DNA of 64,000 nt from Deinococcus frigens DSM 12807 (GTDB lineage: Bacteria; Deinococcota; Deinococci; Deinococcales; Deinococcaceae): positions 1 to 64,000 of the forward strand of contig NZ_JNIW01000012.1 of assembly GCF_000701425.1 (NCBI RefSeq), in the 5' to 3' direction. The notes beneath the pieces are model-generated. The model searched no databases. It was given only the letters and a program-made list of their open reading frames with translations, and was not told the origin of the DNA. A program made the translations under genes and the position numbers. Numbering within the stretch: position 1 is the first letter of the stretch; every line of letters starts with the position of its first letter. This document shows positions 1-14,760 of this stretch, piece after piece.

Positions 1-294
1 TCTTTTTTCGTTGCCGCTCCACTGTGTGCGAACCAATGCCATGCGTCGTGAATGGTTCTTGTCCATGACGCTGTCATCGAAGATGACATAGCCCCTGTCG
101 CTGAATTGGACGTGTGGGCGCACCTGCGTCCACAGCTCCGCTGCCGTCAGGCGATCTCCTTGCAAGTACCGCTGAACTGCGTCATGAGCAAAATCGTCGA
201 TGTGATCGGCAAAATAGGTTTGCGTTCGGTTGATCTGTGTGGCAGCCAAAAACTCGCAGTACCGTTGCCGACTGACTTTTCGAGGTCTTCCCAT
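1..294 (-). CDS. Transposase, IS701/IS4-like DDE family, N-terminal 98 residues
   Basis: The reading frame begins with an ATG at 294 and runs open to base 1. It starts MGRPRKVSRQRYCEFLAATQ and contains, near residues 68-90, a stretch of the form DDSVMDKNHSRRM..VRTQWSGN. That stretch is typical of the region around the first catalytic Asp of IS701/IS4-type DDE transposases, which cut and paste the element by hydrolysis at its ends. Only the N-terminal part is present, so it is unknown whether the enzyme is complete and active. A long open frame on the opposite strand here is its shadow. Confidence 0.75.
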   Translation of the reverse strand, partial: MGRPRKVSRQRYCEFLAATQINRTQTYFADHIDDFAHDAVQRYLQGDRLTAAELWTQVRPHVQFSDRGYVIFDDSVMDKNHSRRMALVRTQWSGNEKR

Positions 295-336
295 CAGCTC
301 AGAATCTCAAATTTGTCCAGTTTCGCGTAAGCCCTA
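1..336 (-). mobile_element. Partial insertion sequence (IS701/IS4-like), left part only
   Basis: The window opens inside an insertion sequence whose transposase reads leftward off the edge. The gene starts at 294, and 295-336 should hold the IS end, because the crtI stop codon follows at 343-345. The exact end and terminal inverted repeat cannot be fixed without the other end. The element sits immediately 3' of crtI. Confidence 0.7.
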
Positions 337-342
337 CTGGCT

Positions 343-2061
<1,719 letters not shown>

Positions 2062-2170
2062 GCTGCGCCCACTACAGCACGTCCGGGCGCGCGGGTCTGT
2101 AGCAACGGGTCAAAGGCAAGAGGAAGCGGAGGCCAATTGCTCTGGCCCCCGCTTAATGTTTGTGGCCAGA

Positions 2171-2743
2171 TCAGCGCACGGTGATGATGAGGTCTGCCGG
2201 GCGGATCAGCACGCCGTCGCCGTTGAACACCGAGCGGATGGTGTACGTTCCGGCGGGAACATTCTGGTTCTGATCGTCCTTGCCCTCCCAGCGAATCTTC
2301 TGCAACTCGCTTGTCTCGCCGGGAGCCACGTCTGTCCCGACAATCTGCATGGTGCAGATGGCGTCTTTCGGCGTGGTGCGGACCACCTGACCCGCCGCGT
2401 TCACGACCTCAAAGCGCACGTCGCACGCGCCGTGTTGCAGCTTGATGGCGCTGCTGCCCGTATTGGTCAGCCGCACGCTCCACGTGTTCGCCTGACCTGC
2501 CTGCACGCTCTGCGGTCCCTCCAGTTTGGCGGTGTGGGGCTGCGCCAGCGGCGTGTTGACGGACGGCAGGGTGGTCACGGTGGGGGGCGTCACTGGGGTT
2601 GCTGAGGCGGGCGCTGGAGCCGGAGTCGTGCTGGGCCGTGCCGCGCCGCTCTGGGGCAGGACGGGGATGTCCGTGATGCTCATTTGCGCGTGGGCCAGCG
2701 TGCCGCCCAGCAGGGCCAGCGTCAACAGCAGAGGTCTCGTCAT
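2171..2743 (-). CDS. Secreted BsuPI-domain (intracellular proteinase inhibitor-like) protein
   Basis: A 190-residue protein with a cleavable signal peptide (MTRPLLLTLALLGGTLAHAQ), a Pro/Ala/Thr-rich linker to about residue 70, and a C-terminal beta-sandwich of the BsuPI type (about 75-190). Recognisable pieces are the WSVRLTNTG strand, the two cysteines in HGACDVRF and DAICTM that could pair as a disulfide, and the final PAGTYTIRSVF segment. BsuPI was first described as a protease inhibitor, but most family members are secreted domains of unknown role. It lies 109 bp upstream of crtI on the same strand. Function unproven. Confidence 0.75.
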   Translation of the reverse strand: MTRPLLLTLALLGGTLAHAQMSITDIPVLPQSGAARPSTTPAPAPASATPVTPPTVTTLPSVNTPLAQPHTAKLEGPQSVQAGQANTWSVRLTNTGSSAIKLQHGACDVRFEVVNAAGQVVRTTPKDAICTMQIVGTDVAPGETSELQKIRWEGKDDQNQNVPAGTYTIRSVFNGDGVLIRPADLIITVR

Positions 2744-2831
2744 GCCCCCAGCCTGACGCGCCGCGCCTGATGGGGGGTGAGGACAGGTGAAGAAACGGTC
2801 ATGTGACCACCGACTTTCAGCGCCACGGCAA

Positions 2832-4337
2832 TCAGCGCAGCAGCTTCAGCATTCCCTGGTACATGGCAAAGAAGGTCTGCTCGTCCAGCGGTTCGGGGCG
2901 GTTCCAGGTGGCGCTGATGCACAGCGTCTTGCCCGCCCTGGTGGTGACCTGGGTGGTCAGGTTCAGCACGCCGATCTCGGAGCCGCCCTTGTAGCTGACG
3001 CTGGAGAAATCGGCGGGATCGGCGAGGCCGGGATTCAACTGGGTCTCGGGCAACCCTGCCACGTCGGCCAGCAGGTGGCACAGGCGCTGGGGGCTGGCGA
3101 ACCACTCCACGTCCTGCGCGGTGGTCTTGGCCTGCGCGAAGACCCCGACATTCGGCAGTGGCAGGGTGTCGGCCCGCTTCAAGACCTCGCGCCGCGCGTC
3201 CCGGTCCAGTCCCGCAGAACGGTAGGCCCGCAGCAATTCGATGTTGGCGGGATCTTTCAGCACAAAAGCCTCGCGGGTACTGGGCATGGCGGTCTGGCCC
3301 AGCCGGGCTTCCACCCCCGCGCGGCCCACGGCCTTCAGCAGCAGATCAGTGGCCGTGTTGTCGCTTACGCTGATCATGCGGGCGGCCAGATCGCGCAGGG
3401 TGTATTTGCTTCCGCTGGGCGCGTTCTGCAAAGTTCCGCTGGGCAGGCTCTTGTCAGCGTCGGTCAGCGTGACCTCATCGGTCCACTGTTTCTCGCCGCG
3501 CGTGACCTGCGCCTGCAATTCACCCAGAATCGCCAGCTTGAAGGCCGAGCCAATCGCCAGCAACTTGCGGCTGTTCAGATCGGCCAATGGCTGGGGCTGC
3601 CCCAGCTCTTGCACCAGCAGACTGACCTGACCAGGCAGGGCAGCGAAGGCGGCGCGGGCCTCGTCCAGACTGGCATACGAGATGTCCGGTGCGACGGGGC
3701 GCAACAGCAGGCTCGTGATCAGCCCCTGCTCATCCACAGCGAAGCTGGGCACGTCCAGTTGCCCTTTTTCAAAAGTCAGCCGGAAGCCGTTGTCCTGCGG
3801 TTCCACCCTCTGGAGCGGGCCGTTCTCGGTGCGGATGTCTGCAAAATTCCTGGTCAGGTCCGCCGCACTGATCTGGGACAGAAACTCCGGGCTAAAACGC
3901 GAAGTGTCCACCGGATCGGTCTTGAACAGCTTTTCAAGGAGGGCAGCCGCCCCCGCCTTTACGCCCTGCGCCGCCGCTGGATCAGCCGCTGCCGCCGCCG
4001 GACCCGGCACCGCTCCAAATCCAGTCAGCCGTCCCTGGCCGTCCAGCGAGGCAATGGTGACGATCAGTGTGCCGCGCTCGTAGACGGCCAGCGGGCGCTC
4101 CTGAAAGGTATCCAGCCGCACGAACTTGCCAAACTGCGTGGGCAGGCTCCTGAGCTGGGCGGCAAGGGTCCCGAACGGCACCTGCGCCAGAAAGTCCGGC
4201 GAGAACCACTCCGCCCTGATCTCCGGGGCCGAGAGCAGGCGGGTCAGCGCCTCCGTCTGCGTCATGGTCTGCGCCTGTGCCGGGGCAGAGGCGATCAACG
4301 CGATGCTGGTGGTCAGGGTCAACAGTGATCTGTTCAT
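2832..4337 (-). CDS. Secreted class A beta-lactamase-fold serine hydrolase with N-terminal NTF2-like repeats
   Basis: A 501-residue exported protein. After the signal peptide (about 1-23) come two related segments of about 85 residues (about 30-110 and 130-212), each with an FSP-[DE]-FL motif and a later GxL..I/F...D[GE]QG pattern. They resemble the NTF2-like N-terminal domain of ORF12-type serine hydrolases. The C-terminal domain carries the three penicillin-recognising motifs: SAFK at 264-267 (nucleophile Ser and Lys), SDN at 325-327 and KGG near 450. It may be a beta-lactamase, a D,D-peptidase or another esterase. The start at 4337 was preferred to an upstream in-frame ATG because it begins the signal peptide. 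Confidence 0.8.
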   Translation of the reverse strand: MNRSLLTLTTSIALIASAPAQAQTMTQTEALTRLLSAPEIRAEWFSPDFLAQVPFGTLAAQLRSLPTQFGKFVRLDTFQERPLAVYERGTLIVTIASLDGQGRLTGFGAVPGPAAAAADPAAAQGVKAGAAALLEKLFKTDPVDTSRFSPEFLSQISAADLTRNFADIRTENGPLQRVEPQDNGFRLTFEKGQLDVPSFAVDEQGLITSLLLRPVAPDISYASLDEARAAFAALPGQVSLLVQELGQPQPLADLNSRKLLAIGSAFKLAILGELQAQVTRGEKQWTDEVTLTDADKSLPSGTLQNAPSGSKYTLRDLAARMISVSDNTATDLLLKAVGRAGVEARLGQTAMPSTREAFVLKDPANIELLRAYRSAGLDRDARREVLKRADTLPLPNVGVFAQAKTTAQDVEWFASPQRLCHLLADVAGLPETQLNPGLADPADFSSVSYKGGSEIGVLNLTTQVTTRAGKTLCISATWNRPEPLDEQTFFAMYQGMLKLLR

Positions 4338-4443
4338 GCCAGTGAATACGAGATGACTGCCGTAGCGGTTGCGTATCTTACACTTCACGCGCCCCTTGAT
4401 TGTCTGCCTTTCCTCGCCGCCCCGTATGCCGTAAACTGAACCC

Positions 4444-4485
4444 ATGATCCGCTCTGCGCTTACCACCAGGGGACCCCGCGACTAG
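4444..4485 (+). CDS. Possible leader peptide of 13 residues upstream of leuS
   Basis: The tiny frame encodes MIRSALTTRGPRD and is preceded by TAAACT six bases before the ATG, the same leaderless start arrangement seen at many genes in this window. It ends 20 bp before a strong intrinsic terminator and 130 bp before leuS. It has a single leucine codon (CTT at codon 6, an unusual choice in GC-rich DNA), so classical leucine-codon attenuation is not obvious. No homologue is known to me; the call rests on position and promoter spacing. Confidence 0.35.
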   Translation: MIRSALTTRGPRD

Positions 4486-4534
4486 CCCACGCTAGAGCGC
4501 CTGTCCCCGGCTGTGTCACGCCGGGGCTTTTTTT
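4469..4534 (+). promoter_or_regulatory. Candidate transcription attenuator in front of leuS
   Basis: The terminator hairpin uses CCCCGGC (4505-4511) paired with GCCGGGG (4520-4526), followed by CTTTTTTT. An upstream GGGGAC (4469-4474, inside the 13-codon frame) is complementary to GTCCCC (4503-4508), which includes most of the 5' side of the terminator stem. The two pairings are mutually exclusive, as expected for an antiterminator and terminator. No T-box consensus was found. Confidence 0.4.
4505..4533 (+). terminator. Rho-independent terminator upstream of leuS
   Basis: A 7-bp all-GC stem with an 8-base loop is followed by seven T residues. Because it points at leuS and the upstream gene runs the other way, it can only end a short transcript that starts between about 4430 and 4444. 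Confidence 0.75.
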
Positions 4535-4566
4535 GGTCCCCGCCCAATTTTTCAGATGCCCGGTCC

Positions 4567-4598
4567 CTTAGACCCTCAGAATTTTAGACCCTTAGACC
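4567..4598 (+). repeat. Octamer-periodic intergenic repeat, copy 1
   Basis: Four contiguous 8-bp units read on this strand as CTTAGACC, CTCAGAAT, TTTAGACC and CTTAGACC, that is, GGTCTAAG-type units on the other strand. The array lies between the terminator and the leuS ribosome-binding site. It belongs to the family also seen at 10266, 19706, 26552, 32963, 42159 and 52005. Confidence 0.6.
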
Positions 4599-4614
4599 TC
4601 CGCAGGAGCATCCC

Positions 4615-7107
<2,493 letters not shown>

Positions 7108-7122
7108 AAAAACTTGTGGCGC

Positions 7123-7146
7123 CGCTCTGGAGCCTGTGCCGGAGCG
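7123..7146 (+). terminator. Hairpin downstream of leuS
   Basis: CGCTCTGG (7123-7130) can pair with CCGGAGCG (7139-7146) around an 8-base loop, with one G-U wobble. Only a short T-rich stretch follows, so termination may be weak. Confidence 0.4.
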
Positions 7147-7190
7147 CCGTTCTCGATTGATGGTCCAGAGTCAATCTGTATTCCCTCACC

Positions 7191-8149
7191 TCACGGTAAG
7201 GTCAGCACCCGAACGTTGCCGTCCTTCGCGCTTAAATAATTCAACAATTTCCCGGTCGGGCTGATGTTCCAGTCGCCCTGCCGCACCTGATCGCCCAGAT
7301 CGCCCAGCGTGTTCCAGGCGTTCGCCCTCACGTTGTACTGCCGCAAAATGTGCGCGCCGCCGCCCGGCTTCAGCGGAATCAGCACGAAGCGCCCCGCGTC
7401 GCGCCAGCGGTAGGACCCGTAATCGCCCATCTCGGTGGGGGAGCCGCCCGCCGTGCTTTGCAGCCACAGGCCGTTTCTCGCGGCGCTGTCGAAAGAAATC
7501 GTGTACAGCACCCGCGCCCCGTCCGGGCTGAGGCTGATGCCCCGGAAGCCCAGCGCTGTCCGCAGGGTCTTTTTTGCGCCGCTGCGAATGTTGAGCGTGA
7601 ACAGCTCCCGGTCCCGGTTGCCCGGCGCGCTCTTGCCCGACAGCAGCAGCGTGTCGTCGTCCACCCAGCCGCTGACGCCGCCGCCGTAGAGGGTGGCGAC
7701 AGTGCGCGGAGAACCGAAGGCATCGGCCACATAGACTCGGGTGGCGCGGCGGTCATAGTTGCCGCTGGTGTCGCTGCGGGTGTAGGCCAGACCCGTCTCG
7801 GCGTCGTTCCAGCTCACGTCCGCGCCGTAGGTGGGCAGCGTGAAGCGTTTGCCGTCGGCCAGCCGCTCCAGCACCGTGGCTTCACCGGGGCCGGGCCGCA
7901 CCGCCCAGCGCAGTTTGGGCGAGAAATAGGCGACGCTTGAAAACCGGCGCGTGACCTCGCCCCCCGTGGCCGCCACCTGATAGAAGCCGGTGCTGGCGCG
8001 GGTGGGCGGGCCGTCCAGAAACAGCAGCGCTCCCGAATCCGGCGTCCAGACTGTGCCGGGGCAGCACTCGCCGCCCAGCACAGCGCGGGAAGGGAGGGTG
8101 GCGGCCAGGGCAGACGCGCCCGCGAGAACGGCGGTCAGCAGCAGCCCCC

Positions 8150-8153
<4 letters not shown>
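7191..8153 (-). CDS. Secreted TolB/WD40-like beta-propeller protein
   Basis: A 320-residue protein with a signal peptide (VRGLLLTAVLAGASALA) followed by repeated blade-like segments such as WTPDSGALLFLD, SLSPDGARVLYT and NISPTGKLLNYL, typical of PD40/TolB-type propellers. Such domains usually bind proteins or peptidoglycan-associated partners. The GTG start at 8153 overlaps the stop of the upstream M23 peptidase frame (GTGA), so the two are probably co-transcribed and translationally coupled. A longer in-frame extension upstream was rejected because it is antisense-like in composition and lies within the M23 gene. Binding partner unknown. Confidence 0.75.
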
Positions 8154-8937
<784 letters not shown>

Positions 8938-9040
8938 TCGCCGTGTAGAGGCGTGCCTGCGCCTACGGTTGGGGGTTGCGGCTCCGCGTGGTTCAGACCT
9001 CTGCCTCCCGCTGCGCCGCGCCGGGTCTACTCTGAGCGGC

Positions 9041-10222
9041 ATGACCCAGATGGCCCCTGAAACTCAGCGCCACGCCGCGCCCGCCGCCCACGTCCCGCTG
9101 AACCGCGAACGCCTGATCGCCCCCGGCCCGGTGGAGGTGGACCCCCGCGTATTGCTGGAGCTGGCGCAGCCGCAGATGCACCACCGCAGCCGCGCCGCCG
9201 TGGACAAGTTGCTGGAGGCGCGGCAGAAGCTGACCCGCCTTCTGGGCGATCCCTACGAAGCGGTGATCACCACCAGCAGCGGCACCGGGGCCTTCGAGGG
9301 CGCGCTGGTCAGCACCACGCCCGCCGGGGCGAAGGTGGTCAATGCCCAGGCCGGGAAATTCAGCGAACGCTGGGGCGACATGGCCGGGCGCTTCGGCTAC
9401 GACGTGGGGATCGTGGCCCGTCCCTGGGGCGAACTGCTTGAGCCAGATGAGGTGGCAGATGCCAGCCGTGACGCCCACACCCTGCTGATCACCCACAGCG
9501 AGACCAGCACCGGGGCGCTGCACGATCTGGGGACAATTGCGCGGGCTGCCAAGGCGCAGAACCCTGGTCTGATCGTCATCGCCGACTGCGTGACCAGTTA
9601 CGGCGTGGCGGAGTTGCGGCCCGCCGCGTGGGGCGTGGACGTGATCGTGTCGGGCAGCCAGAAGGGCACGGCCACCCCGCCGGGCCTGGGCTTCGTGCTG
9701 TTCAGCCCGGAAGTGCAGGCGCGCATGGTGCAGAACAGCGCCCACGGCTACTACCTGGACCTGACCCGCGAACTGAAGGGACAACAGGCGGGCAACACCC
9801 CCCAGACCCCTGCCATCAACCTGATCTACGCCCTGTCTGCCGCGCTGGACCGCCCGCTCAGCGTGCCGCTGGAAGTGCTGTGGGCCGAGCAGCAGCGCAA
9901 GGCCGACGCCTTGATTGCCGCCGGGACCGCGCTGGGCTGCCCATCCTGGACCGCGCGCCCCAGCCCCGCCGTCGCCGTCCTGAAAGCGCCCGAGGGCCTG
10001 ACGGGCCGTCAGATCGCCGCCGTCCTGACTGGCATGGGCCAGCGCGCCCTGGCGGGCCAGGCCCCCCACGAAGACGCCGTGTTCCGCGTCAGCACGATGG
10101 GCCACGCGGACCGTTACGACGCTCTGGGTATCGCCGGAATGCTGGAAGATGCCTTTGCGGCTCTGGGCCACGGCTTCGAGCGGGGGGTGGCGGTGTCGGC
10201 GGCGTGGGCGGCGCTGACATAG
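9041..10222 (+). CDS. Class V PLP-dependent aminotransferase (alanine-glyoxylate/serine-pyruvate type)
   Basis: A 393-residue fold-type I aminotransferase. The PLP-binding lysine is in [13 protein letters not shown] (about residue 205), preceded by the cofactor Asp in [10 protein letters not shown], and the N-terminal [14 protein letters not shown] matches class V enzymes such as serine-glyoxylate and alanine-glyoxylate aminotransferases. It probably moves amino groups between serine or alanine and glyoxylate or pyruvate; the exact substrate is not decided by the sequence. The start at 9041 is supported by TACTCT seven bases upstream (leaderless pattern). It diverges from the M23 gene. Confidence 0.88.
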   Translation: MTQMAPETQRHAAPAAHVPLNRERLIAPGPVEVDPRVLLELAQPQMHHRSRAAVDKLLEARQKLTRLLGDPYEAVITTSSGTGAFEGALVSTTPAGAKVVNAQAGKFSERWGDMAGRFGYDVGIVARPWGELLEPDEVADASRDAHTLLITHSETSTGALHDLGTIARAAKAQNPGLIVIADCVTSYGVAELRPAAWGVDVIVSGSQKGTATPPGLGFVLFSPEVQARMVQNSAHGYYLDLTRELKGQQAGNTPQTPAINLIYALSAALDRPLSVPLEVLWAEQQRKADALIAAGTALGCPSWTARPSPAVAVLKAPEGLTGRQIAAVLTGMGQRALAGQAPHEDAVFRVSTMGHADRYDALGIAGMLEDAFAALGHGFERGVAVSAAWAALT

Positions 10223-10265
10223 GGGCGACGTCCGAAGGCCGGCAAGATTCAAGCTCACCTCCAGC

Positions 10266-10289
10266 GTTCAGACCCTTCGACTTTTAGAC
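10266..10289. repeat. Octamer-periodic intergenic repeat, copy 2
   Basis: Three units in 8-bp phase (GTTCAGAC, CCTTCGAC, TTTTAGAC) are followed by a small palindrome TTAGAC-GGCGAG-GTCTAA (10284-10301). It lies between two convergent genes and may also act as a bidirectional stop signal. Confidence 0.55.
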
Positions 10290-10297
10290 GGCGAGGT

Positions 10298-10921
10298 CTA
10301 ATCCAGCACAGTCATCCCCGAATCCTTCACCCGCTGCCTGACATTCTCCGTTCCCTTGCCACCGACGCGGATCACGAAGCGGCGGTGACCATCCCGGCCA
10401 TCGTAGGTGGCGACGCTGATGATATTGCTGGGCATGATCGCCTGGGTGGCCCTTTCCAGGCTGCCGGGGGTGTCGGGCATTTCCAGCGTGATGCGCGGAC
10501 CGCCCTCACGCATGCCCAGAATCTCGGTGAACGCCCGCAGCACGTCCATGGTGGTAATGATGCCGCTCAGCTTGCCGCTGTCGTCCAGCACCGGCAGGCC
10601 GCCCACGTGGTGCTCCTGCATACGCAGGGCGGCGTCTTCCATGTACTCGCCCTCGGCAGCCGTGATCACGGGCCGGGCCATCATCTCGGCCACCGTCAGC
10701 TTGCTCAGCAGGTAATTCAGCTCCCACACGCTCAGGGTGGTGGCCTTGCTGGGCATGGCGTCTTTAAGGTCTTTGCGGGTGGTAATGCCGATCAGTTTGC
10801 CCCCCTCCATCACCGGCAGGCGGCGGAAGTTGCCCTCCTTGAGGATCTTCAGCGCGTCCATCACGGGCGTACCGGGGGTCACGGTCACGGGATCACGGGT
10901 CATCCAGTCGCGTACAAGCAT
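10298..10921 (-). CDS. CBS-pair plus ACT domain protein (AcuB-like)
   Basis: A 207-residue cytoplasmic regulator-like protein. Two CBS motifs ([20 protein letters not shown] at 1-20 onward, and [20 protein letters not shown] at about 75-95) form a nucleotide-binding Bateman module. A C-terminal ACT domain ([20 protein letters not shown], about 143 onward) is a small-ligand sensor. The same domain order is found in AcuB-like proteins. The ligand, often AMP/ATP or an amino acid, cannot be read from the sequence. TAGATT six bases before the ATG supports leaderless expression. Confidence 0.85.
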   Translation of the reverse strand: MLVRDWMTRDPVTVTPGTPVMDALKILKEGNFRRLPVMEGGKLIGITTRKDLKDAMPSKATTLSVWELNYLLSKLTVAEMMARPVITAAEGEYMEDAALRMQEHHVGGLPVLDDSGKLSGIITTMDVLRAFTEILGMREGGPRITLEMPDTPGSLERATQAIMPSNIISVATYDGRDGHRRFVIRVGGKGTENVRQRVKDSGMTVLD

Positions 10922-11014
10922 GTAAATAATCTACTGGATTGCGCCTGTGCCGAGATCAGGCCAATGTCCTGTGCTGGCTGGTTCGCCAGAACGGCTCCGC
11001 CGGGGGAGAAGCCC

Positions 11015-11947
<933 letters not shown>

Positions 11948-12047
11948 GCCCGAAGATTAACAGGGTTAGGCACGGCAAAAGGCGTGGTGGGGGGATGAAA
12001 CTGGCCCGGAGACAGTCCAGAAGATGAGGTTTGGACGTGCCTCGCTC

Positions 12048-12091
12048 CAGCCCAGAACCAGCCCAAAATCAGCTCAGAACCAGTGCAAATA
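12048..12091 (+). repeat. Four degenerate 11-bp tandem repeats upstream of the PEGA protein
   Basis: CAGCCCAGAAC, CAGCCCAAAAT, CAGCTCAGAAC and CAGTGCAAATA follow each other without gaps. The rest of 11948-12305 is intergenic with no gene I can support. A period of one helical turn would place equivalent faces in register for a binding protein. Confidence 0.5.
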
Positions 12092-12305
12092 CCAAGAGGT
12101 CATCTGGGCGCGGCGGTCTTCATAAAGTGCCGATCAGATGGGGGGGGGTGGCCCAGGTTGCCAGTCTCAAAAGTGCCCTCTGGCACGCGCGTCAGCCGCC
12201 CGTCATGCTGCTGATCGTAAGCTGAAGCACCATTAACGTTCCCCCCCTGCGCCCTCATGGCCCGTCATGTTGTCCGGCTTAACCTGCTTCTCGGAGGTAC
12301 TACCC

Positions 12306-13325
12306 GTGAAGAAACTCTTGATGATTCCGGCAGCCCTGCTGCTGTCCACCGCCGCCGCCGCCCCCAAAATCAGCGCCCAAAGCATCATCGTGAACCCCAC
12401 CCAGCCTGACCTGAGCGTCAGCGTGCGGATCAACAAGGACACCACCGGCAACCAGAACCCGGCCTACAAGGTCGATGAGAACGCCGTAATTACCGCCACC
12501 GTCAACCGGGACGCCTACGTGTACCTGTTCAACGTCAACCCCGACGGCAGCGTGGACCAGATCTTGCCCAATCGCCTGAGCGACAGCAACTTCGTCAAGG
12601 CCGGGGCCACCAAGAGCTTCCCCGAAGCGGGCGACAACTTCAAGTTCACCATCGCTGGCCCCATCGGACAGAACAAGGTGCTGGCCCTGGCGAGCCTGAC
12701 GCCTCTGAAGCTGGACCAGATCAGCTCCTTCAAGACCGGTCAGGACCAGTTCGCCACCGTCAACGCCAAGAGCCAGGCCGGGCTGGCGCAGGCCCTGAGC
12801 ATCGTGGTCACGCCGATTCCCCAGAACTCCTGGGTGTCTGATACGGCCTTTTACACTGTGGCCGCCGTGAACCCGGTCAGCACCGGCAGCCTGTTCGTGG
12901 GTGCCAACGTGGACAACGCCACCGTGATCCTGAACGGCCAGCGGCTGGGCGGCGCGAACGTCACCTACAACAACCTGCGCCCCGGCAGCTACCCGGTCCG
13001 CATCCAGGCCCCTGGTTACAATGACATCTCCACCACGGTTGCCATCCGCGCCGGCACCACCACCAACCTGAACGCCGAGTTCGTCGCTGTGGTGGTCACC
13101 CCGCCCGCGCCCACCCGGCTCACCATCTCCATTCGCAGCAACCTGAACAATGCCCGCGTGTTCGTGGACGGCCAGGAGGCCGGCACCGTCCGCAATGGCA
13201 CCCTGAGTGTGCAGGTGGACCGGGGCAGCCACGAAATCGTGATGATCGCTCCGGGCTACCGCACCTTCCTGAGCACCTACAACGTGACCACCAACGGTCA
13301 GATCACCATCAACCCCACCCGCTAA
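12306..13325 (+). CDS. Exported DUF4384 and double PEGA domain protein
   Basis: A 339-residue exported protein. It has a signal peptide ([20 protein letters not shown]), then a DUF4384 domain (about 25-140) with the diagnostic [21 protein letters not shown] and KVLALAS pieces, and two PEGA domains (about 195-260 and 275-339), each containing the form VxLxGQ..G..TV..G...V.I..PGY. PEGA domains are surface or periplasmic modules often attached to S-layer or cell-wall structures; the role here is unknown. The GTG start is fixed by a strong CGGAGGT Shine-Dalgarno site eight bases upstream and by the signal peptide. A terminator follows directly. Intergenic DNA upstream is 358 bp. Confidence 0.85.
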   Translation: MKKLLMIPAALLLSTAAAAPKISAQSIIVNPTQPDLSVSVRINKDTTGNQNPAYKVDENAVITATVNRDAYVYLFNVNPDGSVDQILPNRLSDSNFVKAGATKSFPEAGDNFKFTIAGPIGQNKVLALASLTPLKLDQISSFKTGQDQFATVNAKSQAGLAQALSIVVTPIPQNSWVSDTAFYTVAAVNPVSTGSLFVGANVDNATVILNGQRLGGANVTYNNLRPGSYPVRIQAPGYNDISTTVAIRAGTTTNLNAEFVAVVVTPPAPTRLTISIRSNLNNARVFVDGQEAGTVRNGTLSVQVDRGSHEIVMIAPGYRTFLSTYNVTTNGQITINPTR

Positions 13326-13346
13326 ATTGGCCCCTGTGGTTGTGAT

Positions 13347-13372
13347 CCCCCGCCGAAGAGGCGGGGGTTTTT
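13347..13372 (+). terminator. Rho-independent terminator of the PEGA gene
   Basis: CCCCCGCC (13347-13354) pairs with GGCGGGGG (13360-13367) around GAAGA and is followed by TTTTT. Confidence 0.85.
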
Positions 13373-13402
13373 CTGTGGTTTGGCCCTTAAATCCCCGGCG
13401 GT

Positions 13403-13999
13403 CTACCGTGGTCCCGTGGTCAGCAGATCGCGCAGCACCCGCGCAGTCATGCCCCAGATGTCGTGGCCCTGCCAGGGATAGCGGTACAGCACCGCCAGTT
13501 GCCCGTCGGGCATGCGGCGGGTCTCGCGCGTGGGCGTCAGGGCGCGCAGTTCCGAGAGCGGGGGCAGTAAGAGTTGGGCCACCTCGCCGGACAGCCGCAG
13601 CAACGGTTGGGCCGGAATTCGCGTCAGCACGGGTGTGACGTGAAAGCCCGCCGGGGTGTACACGTCGTCCATCTCGCCCAGCACGGTCACGGCGGCGGGG
13701 TCCAGGCCCACCTCCTCCCACGCCTCGCGCACGGCCCCGGCCACCACGCCCTCCCCAGATTCCAGGCTGCCGCCCGGAAAGGCGATCTGGCCCCGGTGGG
13801 TGGGCAATTCCGAGGACCGCACGGTGAGCAGCACGCGTGGGTCCACCTCGCGGGTCAGGGCCACCAGCACGGCGGCGCGGCGGTACTCGGGCAGGTGCAG
13901 CGGCTGGCGGCGGCGCGCGGACAGCCAGCCCTCCCAGGGGTCAGGCTCCAGTCCTGTGCGGGCATCTTCGAGCAGCGAAACGTCCAGCGGATCGGTCAT
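13403..13999 (-). CDS. NUDIX hydrolase, CoA pyrophosphatase type
   Basis: A 198-residue enzyme with a complete NUDIX box ([24 protein letters not shown], about residues 76-99), in which the REAWEE glutamates bind Mg. The preceding segment [21 protein letters not shown] matches the UPF0035 signature of CoA/acyl-CoA diphosphatases (NudL, PCD1). It would split CoA into phosphopantetheine and 3',5'-ADP. It lies 24 bp downstream of mazG and is likely in the same transcript. Three ATGACCG copies spaced 14 bp apart precede the gene (a short tandem repeat), which makes the start less certain. Confidence 0.87.
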   Translation of the reverse strand: MTDPLDVSLLEDARTGLEPDPWEGWLSARRRQPLHLPEYRRAAVLVALTREVDPRVLLTVRSSELPTHRGQIAFPGGSLESGEGVVAGAVREAWEEVGLDPAAVTVLGEMDDVYTPAGFHVTPVLTRIPAQPLLRLSGEVAQLLLPPLSELRALTPTRETRRMPDGQLAVLYRYPWQGHDIWGMTARVLRDLLTTGPR

Positions 14000-14023
14000 G
14001 CGGTCCCGGTCATGCAGCCTCGG

Positions 14024-14656
14024 TCATGGCGCCGGGGTGGCGTCGGGCAGGCCCTGAAGCATGCGTGTGGTGTGGTCCCGCAGCGCCAGTTCGGGGTCCA
14101 CGCCGCTCGCACGTGCCCACGCCACCACGGCGGCCAGGACCTCCGCAACGCCCTGCGGCGAGTCGGAGGCGACCTCCAAAACTCCGGTCACCTGTTGCCG
14201 ACTGCCCTGAGTGCCCGTCAGTTTCTGCGCCGTCCCCTCGCGGGCCAGCGCGCCCAGGGCAGACGGCACCCGGTCCAGCGCGCGGCGGGGTTGGCCGCCC
14301 TGTTCTGCCGCCTTGATGGCCTGCCAGTTGCGGACCACCTCGGCGCTGCCGCTGACCCGCGTGGTCCCGAAGACATGCGGGTGCCGCCGCACCAGCTTTT
14401 GCACGATGGCCCCCTCCACATCCGCGTAACTGAAGGTGCCCTGTTCCTCGGCAATGACGCTGTGGAAGGCCACTTGAAGCAGCACGTCGCCCAGTTCCCC
14501 GGCCAGTTCCGCCGGGCTGCCGCCGTCAATGGCGTCCACGGCCTCCGCCGCTTCCTCTAACAGGTAAGGGCGCAGCGAGGCGTGGGTCTGCTCGGCGTCC
14601 CAGGGGCAGCCGTTCGGGGCGCGCAGGCGGCGCATGGTGTTCAGCAGGTCCTGCAT
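14024..14656 (-). CDS. mazG: Nucleoside triphosphate pyrophosphohydrolase MazG
   Basis: A 210-residue all-alpha NTP pyrophosphohydrolase that removes abnormal NTPs. The MazG metal site is visible as EEAAEAVDAI (about 33-42) followed by ELGDVLLQVAFHS (about 51-63). RLRAPNGCPWDAEQTH at the N terminus is diagnostic. It has one catalytic module plus a C-terminal tail rather than the double module of E. coli MazG. TACAGT seven bases before the ATG at 14656 fixes the start. Together with the downstream NUDIX enzyme it forms a nucleotide-sanitising pair. Confidence 0.92.
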   Translation of the reverse strand: MQDLLNTMRRLRAPNGCPWDAEQTHASLRPYLLEEAAEAVDAIDGGSPAELAGELGDVLLQVAFHSVIAEEQGTFSYADVEGAIVQKLVRRHPHVFGTTRVSGSAEVVRNWQAIKAAEQGGQPRRALDRVPSALGALAREGTAQKLTGTQGSRQQVTGVLEVASDSPQGVAEVLAAVVAWARASGVDPELALRDHTTRMLQGLPDATPAP

Positions 14657-14760
14657 GCGGGCCACTGTAGCGCCTGGGTCTGGTTTTTGACCGTGGGCCA
14701 GTGGCATCCGCCTCATGCCCGCTTCACGAGGCGTCAGGCGGGATGTGCTGCACTGTAGGC

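Noticed and set aside
52..330. Open frame of 92 codons on the plus strand
   Set aside because: It is antisense to the transposase N terminus, which has a clear family match on the minus strand.
2787..4328. 513-codon plus-strand frame
   Set aside because: Antisense to the serine hydrolase with its SxxK, SDN and KGG motifs.
4430..4614. T-box riboswitch upstream of leuS
   Set aside because: The length is too short and the T-box sequence and specifier stem are missing; only a simple attenuator is supported.
12031..12225. 64-codon plus-strand frame
   Set aside because: It lies over the 11-bp repeats, has no start signal and no recognisable family.
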